Part shown: piece by piece, positions 8,331 to 16,278 of the stretch
Numbering within the stretch: the stretch's first letter is position 1
Layout of the letters: each line of letters opens with the position of its first letter
DNA from: Pseudomonadota bacterium
Lineage (GTDB): Bacteria; Pseudomonadota; Gammaproteobacteria; Pseudomonadales; UBA5518
Reading direction: 5' to 3'
DNA length: 27,285 nt
Assembly: GCA_022705125.1 (NCBI GenBank)
Contig: JAKJFB010000006.1
Span: forward strand, 277 to 27,561
The notes under the pieces: model-generated
Database searches by the model: none
The model's input: only the letters and a program-made list of their open reading frames with translations
What the model was told of the DNA's origin: nothing
Translations under genes and position numbers: made by a program

Positions 8331-9562
8331 CCGGGCATTTCCGCTGCCGCCTGCGTGCGCGGAAACTGCTTGTGGATCTCGCAGCGGTCATGCATGCCGG
8401 CGACGAACTCCGCGGGCTTGAGCAGCTTGGTCAGCGCCTTGGCGCAGGGCGCGCCGCTGCCCGCGGTGCCCTGGCAAAGCGGGCTGTTGTAGTGCGCCAG
8501 CCAGCGCCGGTAGTGTTCGGGGCTCACGCCGCACTTCTCGGCCACGAAGGCCTCGGTTTCCTCGAGGTAGCGATTGAGGTCTTCCATCGGGATCGTCAGG
8601 TGCCCGGCGCCCGGCTGGAAGGCCACCAGCTTGACGCCCTTCTCCTTGAGCTGGGCGAAGAACTTGTCCGCGCCCTCGCCCATCAGCCGCAGCTTGTCGC
8701 GGCGCAGCTCCGTGAGCTCGCTGCGCAGGCTGTGCAGCTGGTCCTCCTGGGTCTCGCGCTCGCGCTCCAGGCGCGCCAGCGCCTCGCGCATGCGCGCATC
8801 GCGCTCGGCCAGCGCGGCGTCGCGCTCGCCCTCGAGGGTCTGGCGCGCGGCCTCGATCTCGCGGCGCGCCTGCTCGGCCAGCTGGCGGGTCCTGCTGTCG
8901 GCAGCGCTGCGCTGCTCCTCCAGCGTGCGGGCCTGCTGTTCCGCGCGCGCCAGCAGCGCGTGCTTCTCGTCCTCGAGCGCCCGCGCATGCTGCTGCAGCA
9001 CGGCCAGCTGCTGCTGCAGCGCCATGCTCTCGCGCTGGTGCTGTTCGCGCGCCAGCGCCATCTGCTGGCTGCTCTGCTGCATCAGGGCCAGCAGCGTGTC
9101 GGAGGCCTCGCTGCCCTGCGCGGGGGGCGCCGCCGCTGGCGCCGGCTCCTGCAGCTGCGCCAGGGTGTTGCCGCCCGCGCCGAAGCGGATGTCCCAGAGC
9201 TGATCCTCGTACTGGGGCAGCGGGCACTGGCCGCGCGTCACCAGCCGCACCGGTCCGCCCCCGAGATCGGGTCCGCGCACACCGCGCTCGGCCAGCATGC
9301 GCAGCGGCACGTCCCAGTGCTGCTCCGGGAAGCCGTCGCTGTCGAAGGGAATCAGGAACAGCACCACCGTGACCGGGGCGAGGCGCGCATCGAGGCGCAC
9401 ATAGGCGGCCTCCAGGGTCTTGCCGGCGAAATCGCGGATCGGCACCACGCAGTCGAGCAAGGCCTCGAATTCCGGGTACAGCATCTCGCGGCGGATTTCC
9501 CCGCCGGCGAAGAAGATCACGGCCTCCTGCGTCTGCGCGGAGGATTTCTGGTGAATGCTCAT
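8327..9562 (-). CDS. Uncharacterised coiled-coil protein heading the nadK-pepN run
   Basis: 411 residues, not assigned to a function. Residues 1-135 form a globular N-terminal part (EAVIFFAGGEIRREM, TVVLFLIPFDSDGFPEQHWD, GPDLGGGPVRLV). An Ala/Pro-rich linker follows, then a long charged, Gln/Glu/Arg-rich coiled coil (about 155-305). The C-terminal domain (about 310-411) contains VKLVAFQPGAGHL, PEHYRRWLAHYNSPLCQ, a second Cys in GAPCAKALTK and a third in HDRCEIHK. I see no Walker motif, membrane segment or signal peptide. From memory, similar Pseudomonas proteins are sometimes labelled ParA, which the lack of an ATPase motif does not support. The start at 9562 has GGGAG five bases upstream; an in-frame extension to 9619 has no better signal. 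It is the first gene of the leftward run. Confidence 0.75.
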   Translation of the reverse strand: MSIHQKSSAQTQEAVIFFAGGEIRREMLYPEFEALLDCVVPIRDFAGKTLEAAYVRLDARLAPVTVVLFLIPFDSDGFPEQHWDVPLRMLAERGVRGPDLGGGPVRLVTRGQCPLPQYEDQLWDIRFGAGGNTLAQLQEPAPAAAPPAQGSEASDTLLALMQQSSQQMALAREQHQRESMALQQQLAVLQQHARALEDEKHALLARAEQQARTLEEQRSAADSRTRQLAEQARREIEAARQTLEGERDAALAERDARMREALARLERERETQEDQLHSLRSELTELRRDKLRLMGEGADKFFAQLKEKGVKLVAFQPGAGHLTIPMEDLNRYLEETEAFVAEKCGVSPEHYRRWLAHYNSPLCQGTAGSGAPCAKALTKLLKPAEFVAGMHDRCEIHKQFPRTQAAAEMPG

Positions 9563-9644
9563 CCGGACTCCCGTATCGTCGCCGCCGCGGGAGGGAACCC
9601 CGCGGTCGCTGGATCGCACCGCATGTTAACAGCCGCCGCCCGGG

Positions 9645-9674
9645 TTGCCGCCCGCGGCCCCCCCCTGCTAGGGT
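9645..9674 (+). promoter_or_regulatory. Possible sigma-70 promoter for the lipocalin-oxidoreductase group
   Basis: TTGCCG (9645-9650) and TAGGGT (9669-9674) are separated by 18 bases, and TG-C immediately before TAGGGT gives an extended -10 look. It lies about 33 bases before the start at 9708, which has AGGAAG upstream as ribosome binding site. The match is weak and the region is very GC-rich. This 145-base divergent space must also hold the promoter of the leftward gene at 9562, for which I see no clear candidate. Confidence 0.35.
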
Positions 9675-9707
9675 CACGCCACATGCCGCCCCAGGAAGCG
9701 TAGACCA

Positions 9708-10157
9708 ATGGACGACGAAACTCTTGCCCGCGCCCTGCCCGGAGCCTGGGCGCTGGAGCGCTGGGAGATCCGCTACTCGGACGGTCGCGCGCCCAGCCTT
9801 CCCTTCGGCGCAGAGGCCACTGGCCTGCTGCTGTACACCCCGCAGGGGTACATGTCGGCGGGTATCGCGCGCGCCGCGCGCCCGCGCTTCGACAGCCCCA
9901 GCACGCGCCACGTGCCGCCCGAACGCAAGTGCGCCGCCTTCGACAGCTACTTCCACTACCAGGGTCGCTACCGCACCCGCGATGGTTGCGTGCTGCACGA
10001 CGTCAGCGACTCGCTGAACCCGGACTTCCCGGGCAGCACGCAGGTGCGCAAGGCCACGCTGGACGGCGATTCCCTGGTGCTCTCGGCCGAGGACCTGTTG
10101 CCCGGCACCACGGTGAAGCGCGAACATCGGCTGTGCTGGCGGCGCGCCGGCGCCTGA
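9708..10157 (+). CDS. Lipocalin-like domain protein
   Basis: 149 residues, matching the short lipocalin-like proteins of the Lipocalin_5 type: GAWALERWEIRYSDG at the N-terminus, PFGAEATGLLLYTPQGYMS (about 33-51), then FDSYFHYQGRYRTRDG and alternating beta strands to the end. No signal peptide is seen, so it is probably cytoplasmic. Such domains are found alone or beside oxidoreductases and secondary-metabolism enzymes, and are presumed to bind a small hydrophobic ligand. It is followed after 17 bases by the flavin oxidoreductase gene, so the two are likely expressed together. The ligand is unknown. Confidence 0.82.
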   Translation: MDDETLARALPGAWALERWEIRYSDGRAPSLPFGAEATGLLLYTPQGYMSAGIARAARPRFDSPSTRHVPPERKCAAFDSYFHYQGRYRTRDGCVLHDVSDSLNPDFPGSTQVRKATLDGDSLVLSAEDLLPGTTVKREHRLCWRRAGA

Positions 10158-10174
10158 CACGCGGGAGGTCCGCC

Positions 10175-12280
10175 ATGTACCCACGCCTCACATCGGAACT
10201 GCGCATAGGGAACATGCGCGTGCGCAACCGCATCATGCTGGCCGCCATGGGCACCGAGCTGTGCGAGCCCGACGGATGCTGCGGCGAACCGCTGCTCGCC
10301 TACTACGAAGCGCGTGCGCGCGGCGGCACCGGACTGGTCATGCTCGAGACCACCTCGGTCTCGTGGCCCGCGGGCGCCAGCATGCCGCGCATGGTGGGCA
10401 TCTCCAATGAGGCGCACCTTCCCGGACTGCAGGCGTTCACCGGGCGCATGCACCGCCACGGCGCGATGGCCGGCGTGCAGCTGAACCACTGCGGCAAGGT
10501 CGCGACCGAGGATCGCGTGCAGGGCCGCCCGCTGCTGGTGCCGTCGGTGCCGCACTTCGACAAGAGCGACATGTTCGAGGCCCTCACCCGCGCCGAGATC
10601 GCCAGCTTCGTCGGCGGCGCCTCGCAGCCGGTGTACCAGGTGATGACGCAGCAGGACATCGACTGGCTGGTCGGGCAGTTCGCGGCGGCGGCCGCGCTCG
10701 CGGTGCGCGCCGGCTTCGACTGCGTCGAGATCCACGCCGGCCACGGCTACGTGCTGTCGTCGTTCCTGTCGCCGCACTACAACCGGCGCGACGACGCCTA
10801 CGGCGGCAGCGCGGAAAAGCGCGCACGGCTGCTGGTCGAGGTGCTGCGCGCCGTGCGCGCCACGGTGGGGCCGGACTTTCCGATCCTCTGCCGCCTCGAT
10901 GCCAACGAATTCCGCGTGAGCGACGGCATCACGGCGCAGGACGCCGTGATCACCGCGCGCCTGGCGGTAGAGGCCGGCTGCAATGCAATCGATGTCAGCG
11001 CCTACGGCAACCCCACCAGCGGCATCGCGTTCACCGAGGCACCGATCCCGCACGCACCGGGCGCCTTCCTCGGCTTTGCCCGAGCGATCCGCCGCGCCGT
11101 CGACGTGCCCGTCATCGCGGTCGGGCGCATCGAAGCCGACGCCGCGGAACGGGGCATCGCGGCGGGGCACTTCGACATGGTCGCGATGGGACGCAAGCTG
11201 CTCGCCGACCCGGAGCTGCCGAACAAGCTCGCCGCCAACGACCCGCTGGCGATCCGTCCCTGCATCTACTGCTACGTCTGCGTCAGCCAGATCTTCCTGA
11301 ACCGCCATATCTGTTGCGCGGTGAACGCATCGACCGGGCGCGAGGCGCAGGACGCCCTGATCGGGCCCGCCGAGCGGCGCAAGCGCGTGCTCGTGGTCGG
11401 CGGCGGACCCGCGGGACTCGAGGCGGCGCGCGTCGCGGCGCAGCGCGGCCACGAGGTGACGCTGATCGAGCGCGAACCCGTGCTCGGCGGCACCGCGCGC
11501 ATCGCCGCGCTCGCCTACGAACCCAATGCACGCCTCGTGCGCCACCTCGAGGACGCCGTGGCGCGCCTGCCCGTGATCGTCTGCACGCGCACCACGGCCA
11601 CGGCGGATTCCATCGCCGCGCTGCAGCCCGAGGCGGTGCTGGTGGCCACCGGCGCCCGGCGCATCGCCCCGCCCATCGCGGGACGCGAACTGAAGCACGT
11701 GCTCGACGGCGAGGAGCTGCGCGGACTGCTGCTCGGGGGCAACGCGGAGGCCATGCGCAAGCTCGGCCTGTTGCAGCGCGCGGCCGTCGGCGCCGCGCAG
11801 CTCACCGGCATCACGCGCAATCTCGACTGGATGCGCGCGCTGAGCCGCGTCTACATGCCGATCGGCAGGCGGGTGGCGATCATCGGCGGCGGGCTGGTGG
11901 GGCTGGAGGTCGCGGAGTTGCTGGCCGAGCGCGGCCGCGAGCTCACCGTGATCGAGCCGGGACGCGACCTCGGCGCGGAACTCGCCCTGGTGCGGCGCTG
12001 GCGCGTGCTGCACACGCTGGGCGAACACGGGGTGCGCCTGCTGCGCGGCACCACGGTCACGGCCATCGACGCCAACGGGCTCGATTGCGCCACCAGGGAC
12101 GGCGCCGAGCGCATCGCGGCGGACACCGTGATCATCGCGCTGGGCACGCAGCCCGACACCTCGCTCGCGGATGCGCTGCGCGCGCGCGGCATCGCGGCCG
12201 GCACCATCGGCGACTGCGACGAGATCGGCTACATCCAGGGCGCCATCGACAGCGGCCGCGCGGCGGCTCTCGCGCTCTGA
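10175..12280 (+). CDS. NADH:flavin oxidoreductase, Old Yellow Enzyme type with 4Fe-4S and FAD domains
   Basis: 701 residues with the architecture of 2,4-dienoyl-CoA reductase and trimethylamine dehydrogenase. An FMN-binding TIM barrel spans about 1-360, with HAGHGYVLSSFLSPHYNRR (188-206) and DAYGGS (207-212) as Old Yellow Enzyme signatures. A 4Fe-4S site follows: C363-x2-C366-x2-C369-x11-C381, the spacing I recall for trimethylamine dehydrogenase rather than the CxxCxxxC of FadH. Then come an FAD Rossmann motif (VVGGGPAGLEAA, about 407-418) and a second dinucleotide motif (AIIGGGLVGLEVAELLAERG) for NAD(P)H. The reaction is probably reduction of an activated double bond or an oxidative demethylation; the substrate is not evident. 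GGGAGG lies upstream of the ATG at 10175. It is preceded by the lipocalin gene and followed at once by a membrane-protein gene. Confidence 0.93.
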   Translation: MYPRLTSELRIGNMRVRNRIMLAAMGTELCEPDGCCGEPLLAYYEARARGGTGLVMLETTSVSWPAGASMPRMVGISNEAHLPGLQAFTGRMHRHGAMAGVQLNHCGKVATEDRVQGRPLLVPSVPHFDKSDMFEALTRAEIASFVGGASQPVYQVMTQQDIDWLVGQFAAAAALAVRAGFDCVEIHAGHGYVLSSFLSPHYNRRDDAYGGSAEKRARLLVEVLRAVRATVGPDFPILCRLDANEFRVSDGITAQDAVITARLAVEAGCNAIDVSAYGNPTSGIAFTEAPIPHAPGAFLGFARAIRRAVDVPVIAVGRIEADAAERGIAAGHFDMVAMGRKLLADPELPNKLAANDPLAIRPCIYCYVCVSQIFLNRHICCAVNASTGREAQDALIGPAERRKRVLVVGGGPAGLEAARVAAQRGHEVTLIEREPVLGGTARIAALAYEPNARLVRHLEDAVARLPVIVCTRTTATADSIAALQPEAVLVATGARRIAPPIAGRELKHVLDGEELRGLLLGGNAEAMRKLGLLQRAAVGAAQLTGITRNLDWMRALSRVYMPIGRRVAIIGGGLVGLEVAELLAERGRELTVIEPGRDLGAELALVRRWRVLHTLGEHGVRLLRGTTVTAIDANGLDCATRDGAERIAADTVIIALGTQPDTSLADALRARGIAAGTIGDCDEIGYIQGAIDSGRAAALAL

Positions 12281-12291
12281 GCGGAGGGGGG

Positions 12292-13788
12292 TTGCGGTTG
12301 CCGGGGCGCCCCGCAGGGAACGGCAGCATCGAGGAGGGCCTGAACATCGAGGATATACCGAAGCGACTGCTGACACTTCGCGCACTGGCGGCGCTGCTGG
12401 CGACGCTCGCGCTCATCCAGGGCGTCGGTGGCCTCTACCGGCTCGCCGATTACCGGGCGGACCGTGAGACGGCACTGGCCGCGACGCACTGGGCAACCGC
12501 CTTCGGCCCGCCCGTGTGGTTCACCCTCCTGCTCGTCACCCTGCTCGGGGCGCTGTCGCTGATGCTGAGCTGGAGGCTGCCGCAGAGCGCGCCCGCGCGC
12601 TGGCTCGCGCTCTTCTGCGCGCTGCTCGCGGGCGGCTACGGCGTGATGGTCACGGCGGTGAGCAGCCCGCTCTTCGACGGCTACCTGCAGGCCGTGGTGC
12701 TGTTGCAGCGCAACGGGGTGGACGTCGCGCTGCTGCGCGGCACCGGCCACGCGGTGGCGGCGCTGGAGCGGCTGCTGTGGATCGCCGGATGGACCTTCGC
12801 GGGCGCCGTGGCGATCCACTTCGTCCGCAGCGTGCTCGGTATCGCGGCGTCGCCCCGGCCCCACATCGCAGCGCAAGCGGCGCTCATCCAGCTGTCGTTC
12901 GCGTGCGTCGCGATGACGCTCCCGCGCACGGCCGCGATCACCGCGACGGTGCTGTCCCTCGCCGTGGCGGGCCTGCTCCTGTGGCGACGCGCGCCGCCAC
13001 CGGCACGCGCCGGCTCGTCGTGGCTGCTGGCGTCGGCCACGCTGTTCACGCTGTACGAGGGGAGCGGCCTGGCCCGGGCCGTCGATGCCCTGCCCATCGA
13101 GCTCGCACTCGCCGCGCTGTTGCTGCTGGCGGCGGCCTGGCGCGTTGCCGAGGCGCGGCCAGGCCTGCTGTTCACCTTACCGGGCCTGCTCGCGCTGGCC
13201 ACGGCCCTGCGCATCGAAGCCGTGCCCGGCGCGCTGCTGGTGATGAACCTGTGGCTGGCGGTCTGCATGATCGTGCTCGTGACCACGATAGCGCGCAACC
13301 TGCGCGCGCTCGACGCCGACGGCCGGCGCCAGGCGCTGTGCTTCCTGAGCGGCTGGGTCCTGGCGGCAACGCTGGCCGCGGCCTGGCAGTTGCTGGTCTG
13401 GGGCGGGCGTCTCGCCGGGTGCACGCCGGCCGGCGAGTCGGCGCTCTGCTGGCTCGGCCGATACCAGGACTGGTTGCTGGTCGCGCCGCTGCCGATCCTG
13501 CTGTTGTCGTTCGTGACGGGACTGCTGCACCGCGGCCCGATCGACGCCGCGCGGCTGTTCCGGCGCACGGCCGTGTACGGGTCCATGCTGCTGCTGAGCC
13601 TTTTCGTGCTGGGCGCGATCGAGACCCTGCTGGGCGATTTCCTGCGCCGGGGTCTGCCCGGGGAAACGCCCCCGCTGGTCGCGGCCGGCGTCATGGGGGT
13701 CGTGTTCTATCCGGCCAAGCGCGCCTGCGATCGCGGCGTCGAGCGTTTTCTCGCGCGCTTGCTGGCCTGGGCGGACGGGGCCTCCTGA
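12292..13788 (+). CDS. Polytopic membrane protein resembling a sensor module without output domain
   Basis: About 498 residues, unidentified. Roughly 12 hydrophobic helices can be traced, from LRALAALLATLALIQGVGG through AVAGLLLWRR and LLVAPLPILLLSFVTGLLH to YGSMLLLSLFVLGAIETLL. The end, VVFYPAKRACDRGVERFLARLL, resembles the juxtamembrane helix with which 7TM-type histidine kinases and related signalling proteins leave the membrane before their catalytic part. Here the gene stops 9 codons later. The start is uncertain: I use TTG 12292, a few bases after GGAGGGGGG. TTG 12298 and later non-ATG codons are alternatives, and the first helix begins only around 12382. The open frame upstream of 12280 is a shadow of the oxidoreductase. 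It is probably co-transcribed with that gene (11-base gap). Confidence 0.68.
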   Translation: MRLPGRPAGNGSIEEGLNIEDIPKRLLTLRALAALLATLALIQGVGGLYRLADYRADRETALAATHWATAFGPPVWFTLLLVTLLGALSLMLSWRLPQSAPARWLALFCALLAGGYGVMVTAVSSPLFDGYLQAVVLLQRNGVDVALLRGTGHAVAALERLLWIAGWTFAGAVAIHFVRSVLGIAASPRPHIAAQAALIQLSFACVAMTLPRTAAITATVLSLAVAGLLLWRRAPPPARAGSSWLLASATLFTLYEGSGLARAVDALPIELALAALLLLAAAWRVAEARPGLLFTLPGLLALATALRIEAVPGALLVMNLWLAVCMIVLVTTIARNLRALDADGRRQALCFLSGWVLAATLAAAWQLLVWGGRLAGCTPAGESALCWLGRYQDWLLVAPLPILLLSFVTGLLHRGPIDAARLFRRTAVYGSMLLLSLFVLGAIETLLGDFLRRGLPGETPPLVAAGVMGVVFYPAKRACDRGVERFLARLLAWADGAS

Positions 13789-14030
13789 GACCGCCGCTCA
13801 GCTGACCACGGCGCGTTCGGCCACGCCCCGCCGGAAGTTGTGCCGCGCCGCGTCTGCGTCGTTCACCAGCCGCGGCGCGATGACCACGGCCCCGGCGCCC
13901 CCCTCACCCCGCAAGTAGATTGGGACGAGTGTAGACGTCGGAGGGCGCATACCGGGTATTGCCAGTCTGTACTTCCCGTCTCCGACTAAAGTCGGCACGC
14001 AAATTGGGAAGTATGCTGACACCAGAAACG
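13789..14030. other. Intergenic stretch without an assignable gene
   Basis: Between the membrane-protein gene and the tRNA terminator. A leftward 74-codon open frame (13798-14022) would encode a peptide containing GKYRLAIPGMRPPTSTLVP. It has no convincing ribosome binding site and no family I recognise, so I do not call it. A short inverted repeat, CCGACTAAAGTCGG (13982-13995), lacks a T tract. The part from about 13910 to 14030 is less GC-rich than its surroundings. Confidence 0.5.
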
Positions 14031-14055
14031 AAAAAGCCGCTGAAGACAGCGGCTT
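14031..14055 (-). terminator. Rho-independent terminator of the tRNA unit
   Basis: Read leftward, AAGCCGCTG-TCTT-CAGCGGCTT forms a perfect 9-bp stem with a 4-base loop, running into TTTTTCGTTT. It lies 12 bases past the CCA end of tRNA-Asp. The T tract is on the minus-strand side only, so it serves the tRNAs and not the rightward membrane-protein gene. Confidence 0.93.
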
Positions 14056-14067
14056 GGACGTGAGTAA

Positions 14068-14144
14068 TGGCGGAGCGGACGGGACTCGAACCCGCGACCC
14101 CCGGCGTGACAGGCCGGTATTCTAACCGACTGAACTACCGCTCC
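14068..14144 (-). tRNA. tRNA-Asp (GTC)
   Basis: 77 nt including an encoded CCA. The acceptor stem pairs GGAGCGG with the 3' CCGCTCC, the discriminator is G, the anticodon loop is CTGTCAC with GTC, and the T arm reads GCGGGTTCGAGTCCCGT. It is the second gene of a two-tRNA transcript, 18 bases after tRNA-Val. Confidence 0.97.
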
Positions 14145-14162
14145 TGGAACTCGCTCGCCGCG

Positions 14163-14238
14163 TGGTGGGTGGTAACGGGATCGAACCGCTGACCCCCTGC
14201 TTGTAAGGCAGGTGCTCTACCAGCTGAGCTAACCACCC
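14163..14238 (-). tRNA. tRNA-Val (TAC)
   Basis: 76 nt including an encoded CCA. The acceptor GGGTGGT pairs with ACCACCC, the discriminator is A, the D arm reads AGCTCAGCTGGTAGAGC, the anticodon loop is CTTACAA with TAC, and the T arm contains GGTTCGATCC. It is first in the two-tRNA unit, directly after its own promoter. Confidence 0.97.
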
Positions 14239-14255
14239 CCTTGGGCGAGACGCGC

Positions 14256-14283
14256 ATTTTACAGATCTGAACTTTGATGTCAA
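14256..14283 (-). promoter_or_regulatory. Sigma-70 promoter of the tRNA-Val/tRNA-Asp unit
   Basis: Read leftward, a perfect -35 TTGACA (14283-14278), a 16-base spacer and a -10 TAAAAT (14261-14256) are followed by the GC-rich discriminator GCGCGTC and then the mature tRNA 5' end at 14238. A GC-rich discriminator is usual for stringently controlled stable-RNA promoters, so growth-rate control by ppGpp is a reasonable inference. Confidence 0.87.
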
Positions 14284-14400
14284 AAGGAAATTTGAATTTT
14301 TCTGTGTCGATTTGTGGACGCGCTGACACCGGGCGCGACCGCTTCAGCTGCCCCGCTACGGCGCCGGCTTCCCGTCGCGGGGGCGCTACGTCAACGATCC

Positions 14401-14409
14401 TTATCAACA
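14401..14409 (+). promoter_or_regulatory. DnaA-box-like 9-mer, one mismatch
   Basis: TTATCAACA differs from the strict DnaA box TTATCCACA at one position. A GATC site sits just before it (14396-14399). Alone it would be unremarkable; it gains weight from the consensus box about 180 bases away in the same AT-rich island. Confidence 0.4.
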
Positions 14410-14588
14410 TGCGCCACTCGATACGGCGCGCACAATATATTGCAGTTCATAGTGCGCGCGATATCTCACGAATGCAATCCAACACATTGTTTTATATGAT
14501 TTTACTTGTTAGTACGTTTTTTGATCGATCGATCCGGACCCGCATGCATGGCCTTGCGGAGGCTGACACCGACAAGTTTTGCACCGTT

Positions 14589-14611
14589 TTATCCACAGAA
14601 TCTGTGCACAA
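14589..14611. repeat. Inverted repeat of a perfect DnaA box and a degenerate one
   Basis: TTATCCACAGA (14589-14599), one central base, then TCTGTGCACAA (14601-14611). The left arm holds the exact DnaA box TTATCCACA. The right arm read on the other strand is TTGTGCACAGA, which matches the left arm at 9 of 11 positions. The pair lies 67 bases past the end of phoU. Confidence 0.6.
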
Positions 14612-14677
14612 CTCGGCGGGGCCGATCGCCTCGCCGCATCGCTGCGCAGCGCCGGCGGCACCAGGGCCGCCCTGCCC

Positions 14678-15409
14678 TCAAACCGATGGAGCTTCCGACG
14701 CCAAGCGCTGGCGGCGCTCCTCTTCGCTGATGTGGCGCACGTCTTCGCCGTGGACCATGTAGATCACGTACTCGGCGATGTTCTTGGCGTGATCCCCGAT
14801 GCGCTCCAGCGCACGCGCGGTCCACGCGAGCTGCAGCGCCGAGGAGGTGATGCGCGGGTCTTCCATGATGTAGGTCAGCAGCTGGCGCATGCTGCCCTGG
14901 TACTCGCGGTTGACCTCGACGTCGGCCTGCACGACCTCCAGCGCCATCGCCGCGTCCAGGCGCGCAAACGAATCCATGGCGCTGGCGCAGTTCGTGCGTA
15001 CCATGCCCGCCAGGTGCGCGAGCGCGGCATGCGGCCGGTTGGGGCTGCTCAGGTCGGATTCGAGAACCGCGCGCGCCACGTGCCCGACCTGGTCACCGAT
15101 GCGCTCCAGGTCCGTCACGGTCTTGATGACCGCGAATATCAGCCTCAGGTCGCCGGCGGCGGGCTGGCGGCGCACCAGGATGCGCTGGCATTCCTTGTCG
15201 AGATGCACCTCGAGCGTGTTGACCTCCACATCGCGGCGCACCACGCGCGTGGCAAGCTCCTTGTCGTTGCCCTCCAGCGCGGCAATCCCGTCGTCGAGTT
15301 GCGCCAGCACCAGCTGCCCCATGTCCAGCACGCCCCGGTGCAGGTTCTCGAGGTCCTCGTTGTACTGCTGCACCGTGTGCTGACCGATTTCATCCTTGCC
15401 CATGACCAT
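14678..15409 (-). CDS. phoU: Phosphate-specific transport system accessory protein PhoU
   Basis: 243 residues with the two-repeat three-helix-bundle plan. The first repeat contains RDVEVNTLEVHLDKECQ and then DLERIGDQVGHVAR; the second contains ADVEVNREYQGSM and then ALERIGDHAKNIAEYVIY. The paired E-R-I-G-D motifs bind the metal clusters of the family. PhoU links the Pst transporter to the PhoR kinase and keeps the Pho regulon off when phosphate is plentiful. I start at the ATG 15409 because GGGGAGG sits 7 bases upstream; an ATG two codons later would be less well placed. It follows pstB after 17 bases and is last in the cluster. No phoB or phoR is in the window. Confidence 0.96.
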   Translation of the reverse strand: MVMGKDEIGQHTVQQYNEDLENLHRGVLDMGQLVLAQLDDGIAALEGNDKELATRVVRRDVEVNTLEVHLDKECQRILVRRQPAAGDLRLIFAVIKTVTDLERIGDQVGHVARAVLESDLSSPNRPHAALAHLAGMVRTNCASAMDSFARLDAAMALEVVQADVEVNREYQGSMRQLLTYIMEDPRITSSALQLAWTARALERIGDHAKNIAEYVIYMVHGEDVRHISEEERRQRLASEAPSV

Positions 15410-15426
15410 GATCCAGCCTCCCCTGA

Positions 15427-16271
<845 letters not shown>

Positions 16272-16278
<7 letters not shown>

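Larger units (their letters stand above)
14239..14677. other. Gene-free region with an AT-rich core between phoU and the tRNA genes
   Basis: No gene is supportable here. The right-to-left content is: the end of phoU, a GC-rich piece with a weak hairpin (GGCGGC/GCCGCC read leftward, no T tract), a paired DnaA-box-like repeat (14589-14611), a strongly AT-rich core (about 14430-14530) containing GATCGATCGATC (14523-14534), another near-consensus DnaA box (14401-14409), and the tRNA promoter (14256-14283). Open frames crossing it have no ribosome binding sites and unlikely codon use. Confidence 0.6.

Noticed and set aside
11314..12280. N-terminal extension of the membrane protein reading through the oxidoreductase
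   Set aside because: The extension is Arg/Ala/Gly-rich out-of-frame sequence; real hydrophobic sequence starts only after 12290.
9968..12385. An 805-codon leftward open frame
   Set aside because: It lies opposite the flavin oxidoreductase and lipocalin genes and has His/Arg/Ala-rich shadow composition with no recognisable domain.
14031..14238. Prophage or island attachment site at the tRNA genes
   Set aside because: No integrase, no direct repeat of a tRNA 3' end and no phage-like gene were found in the window.
14430..14530. Promoters inside the AT-rich core (for example TATGAT-like and TATAAA-like hexamers)
   Set aside because: AT-rich DNA gives such hexamers by chance, no well-spaced -35 is present and no gene lies downstream except the tRNAs, which have their own promoter.
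14274..14762. A 162-codon rightward open frame crossing the AT-rich island
   Set aside because: No ribosome binding site, composition shifts mid-way, and it runs antisense into phoU.
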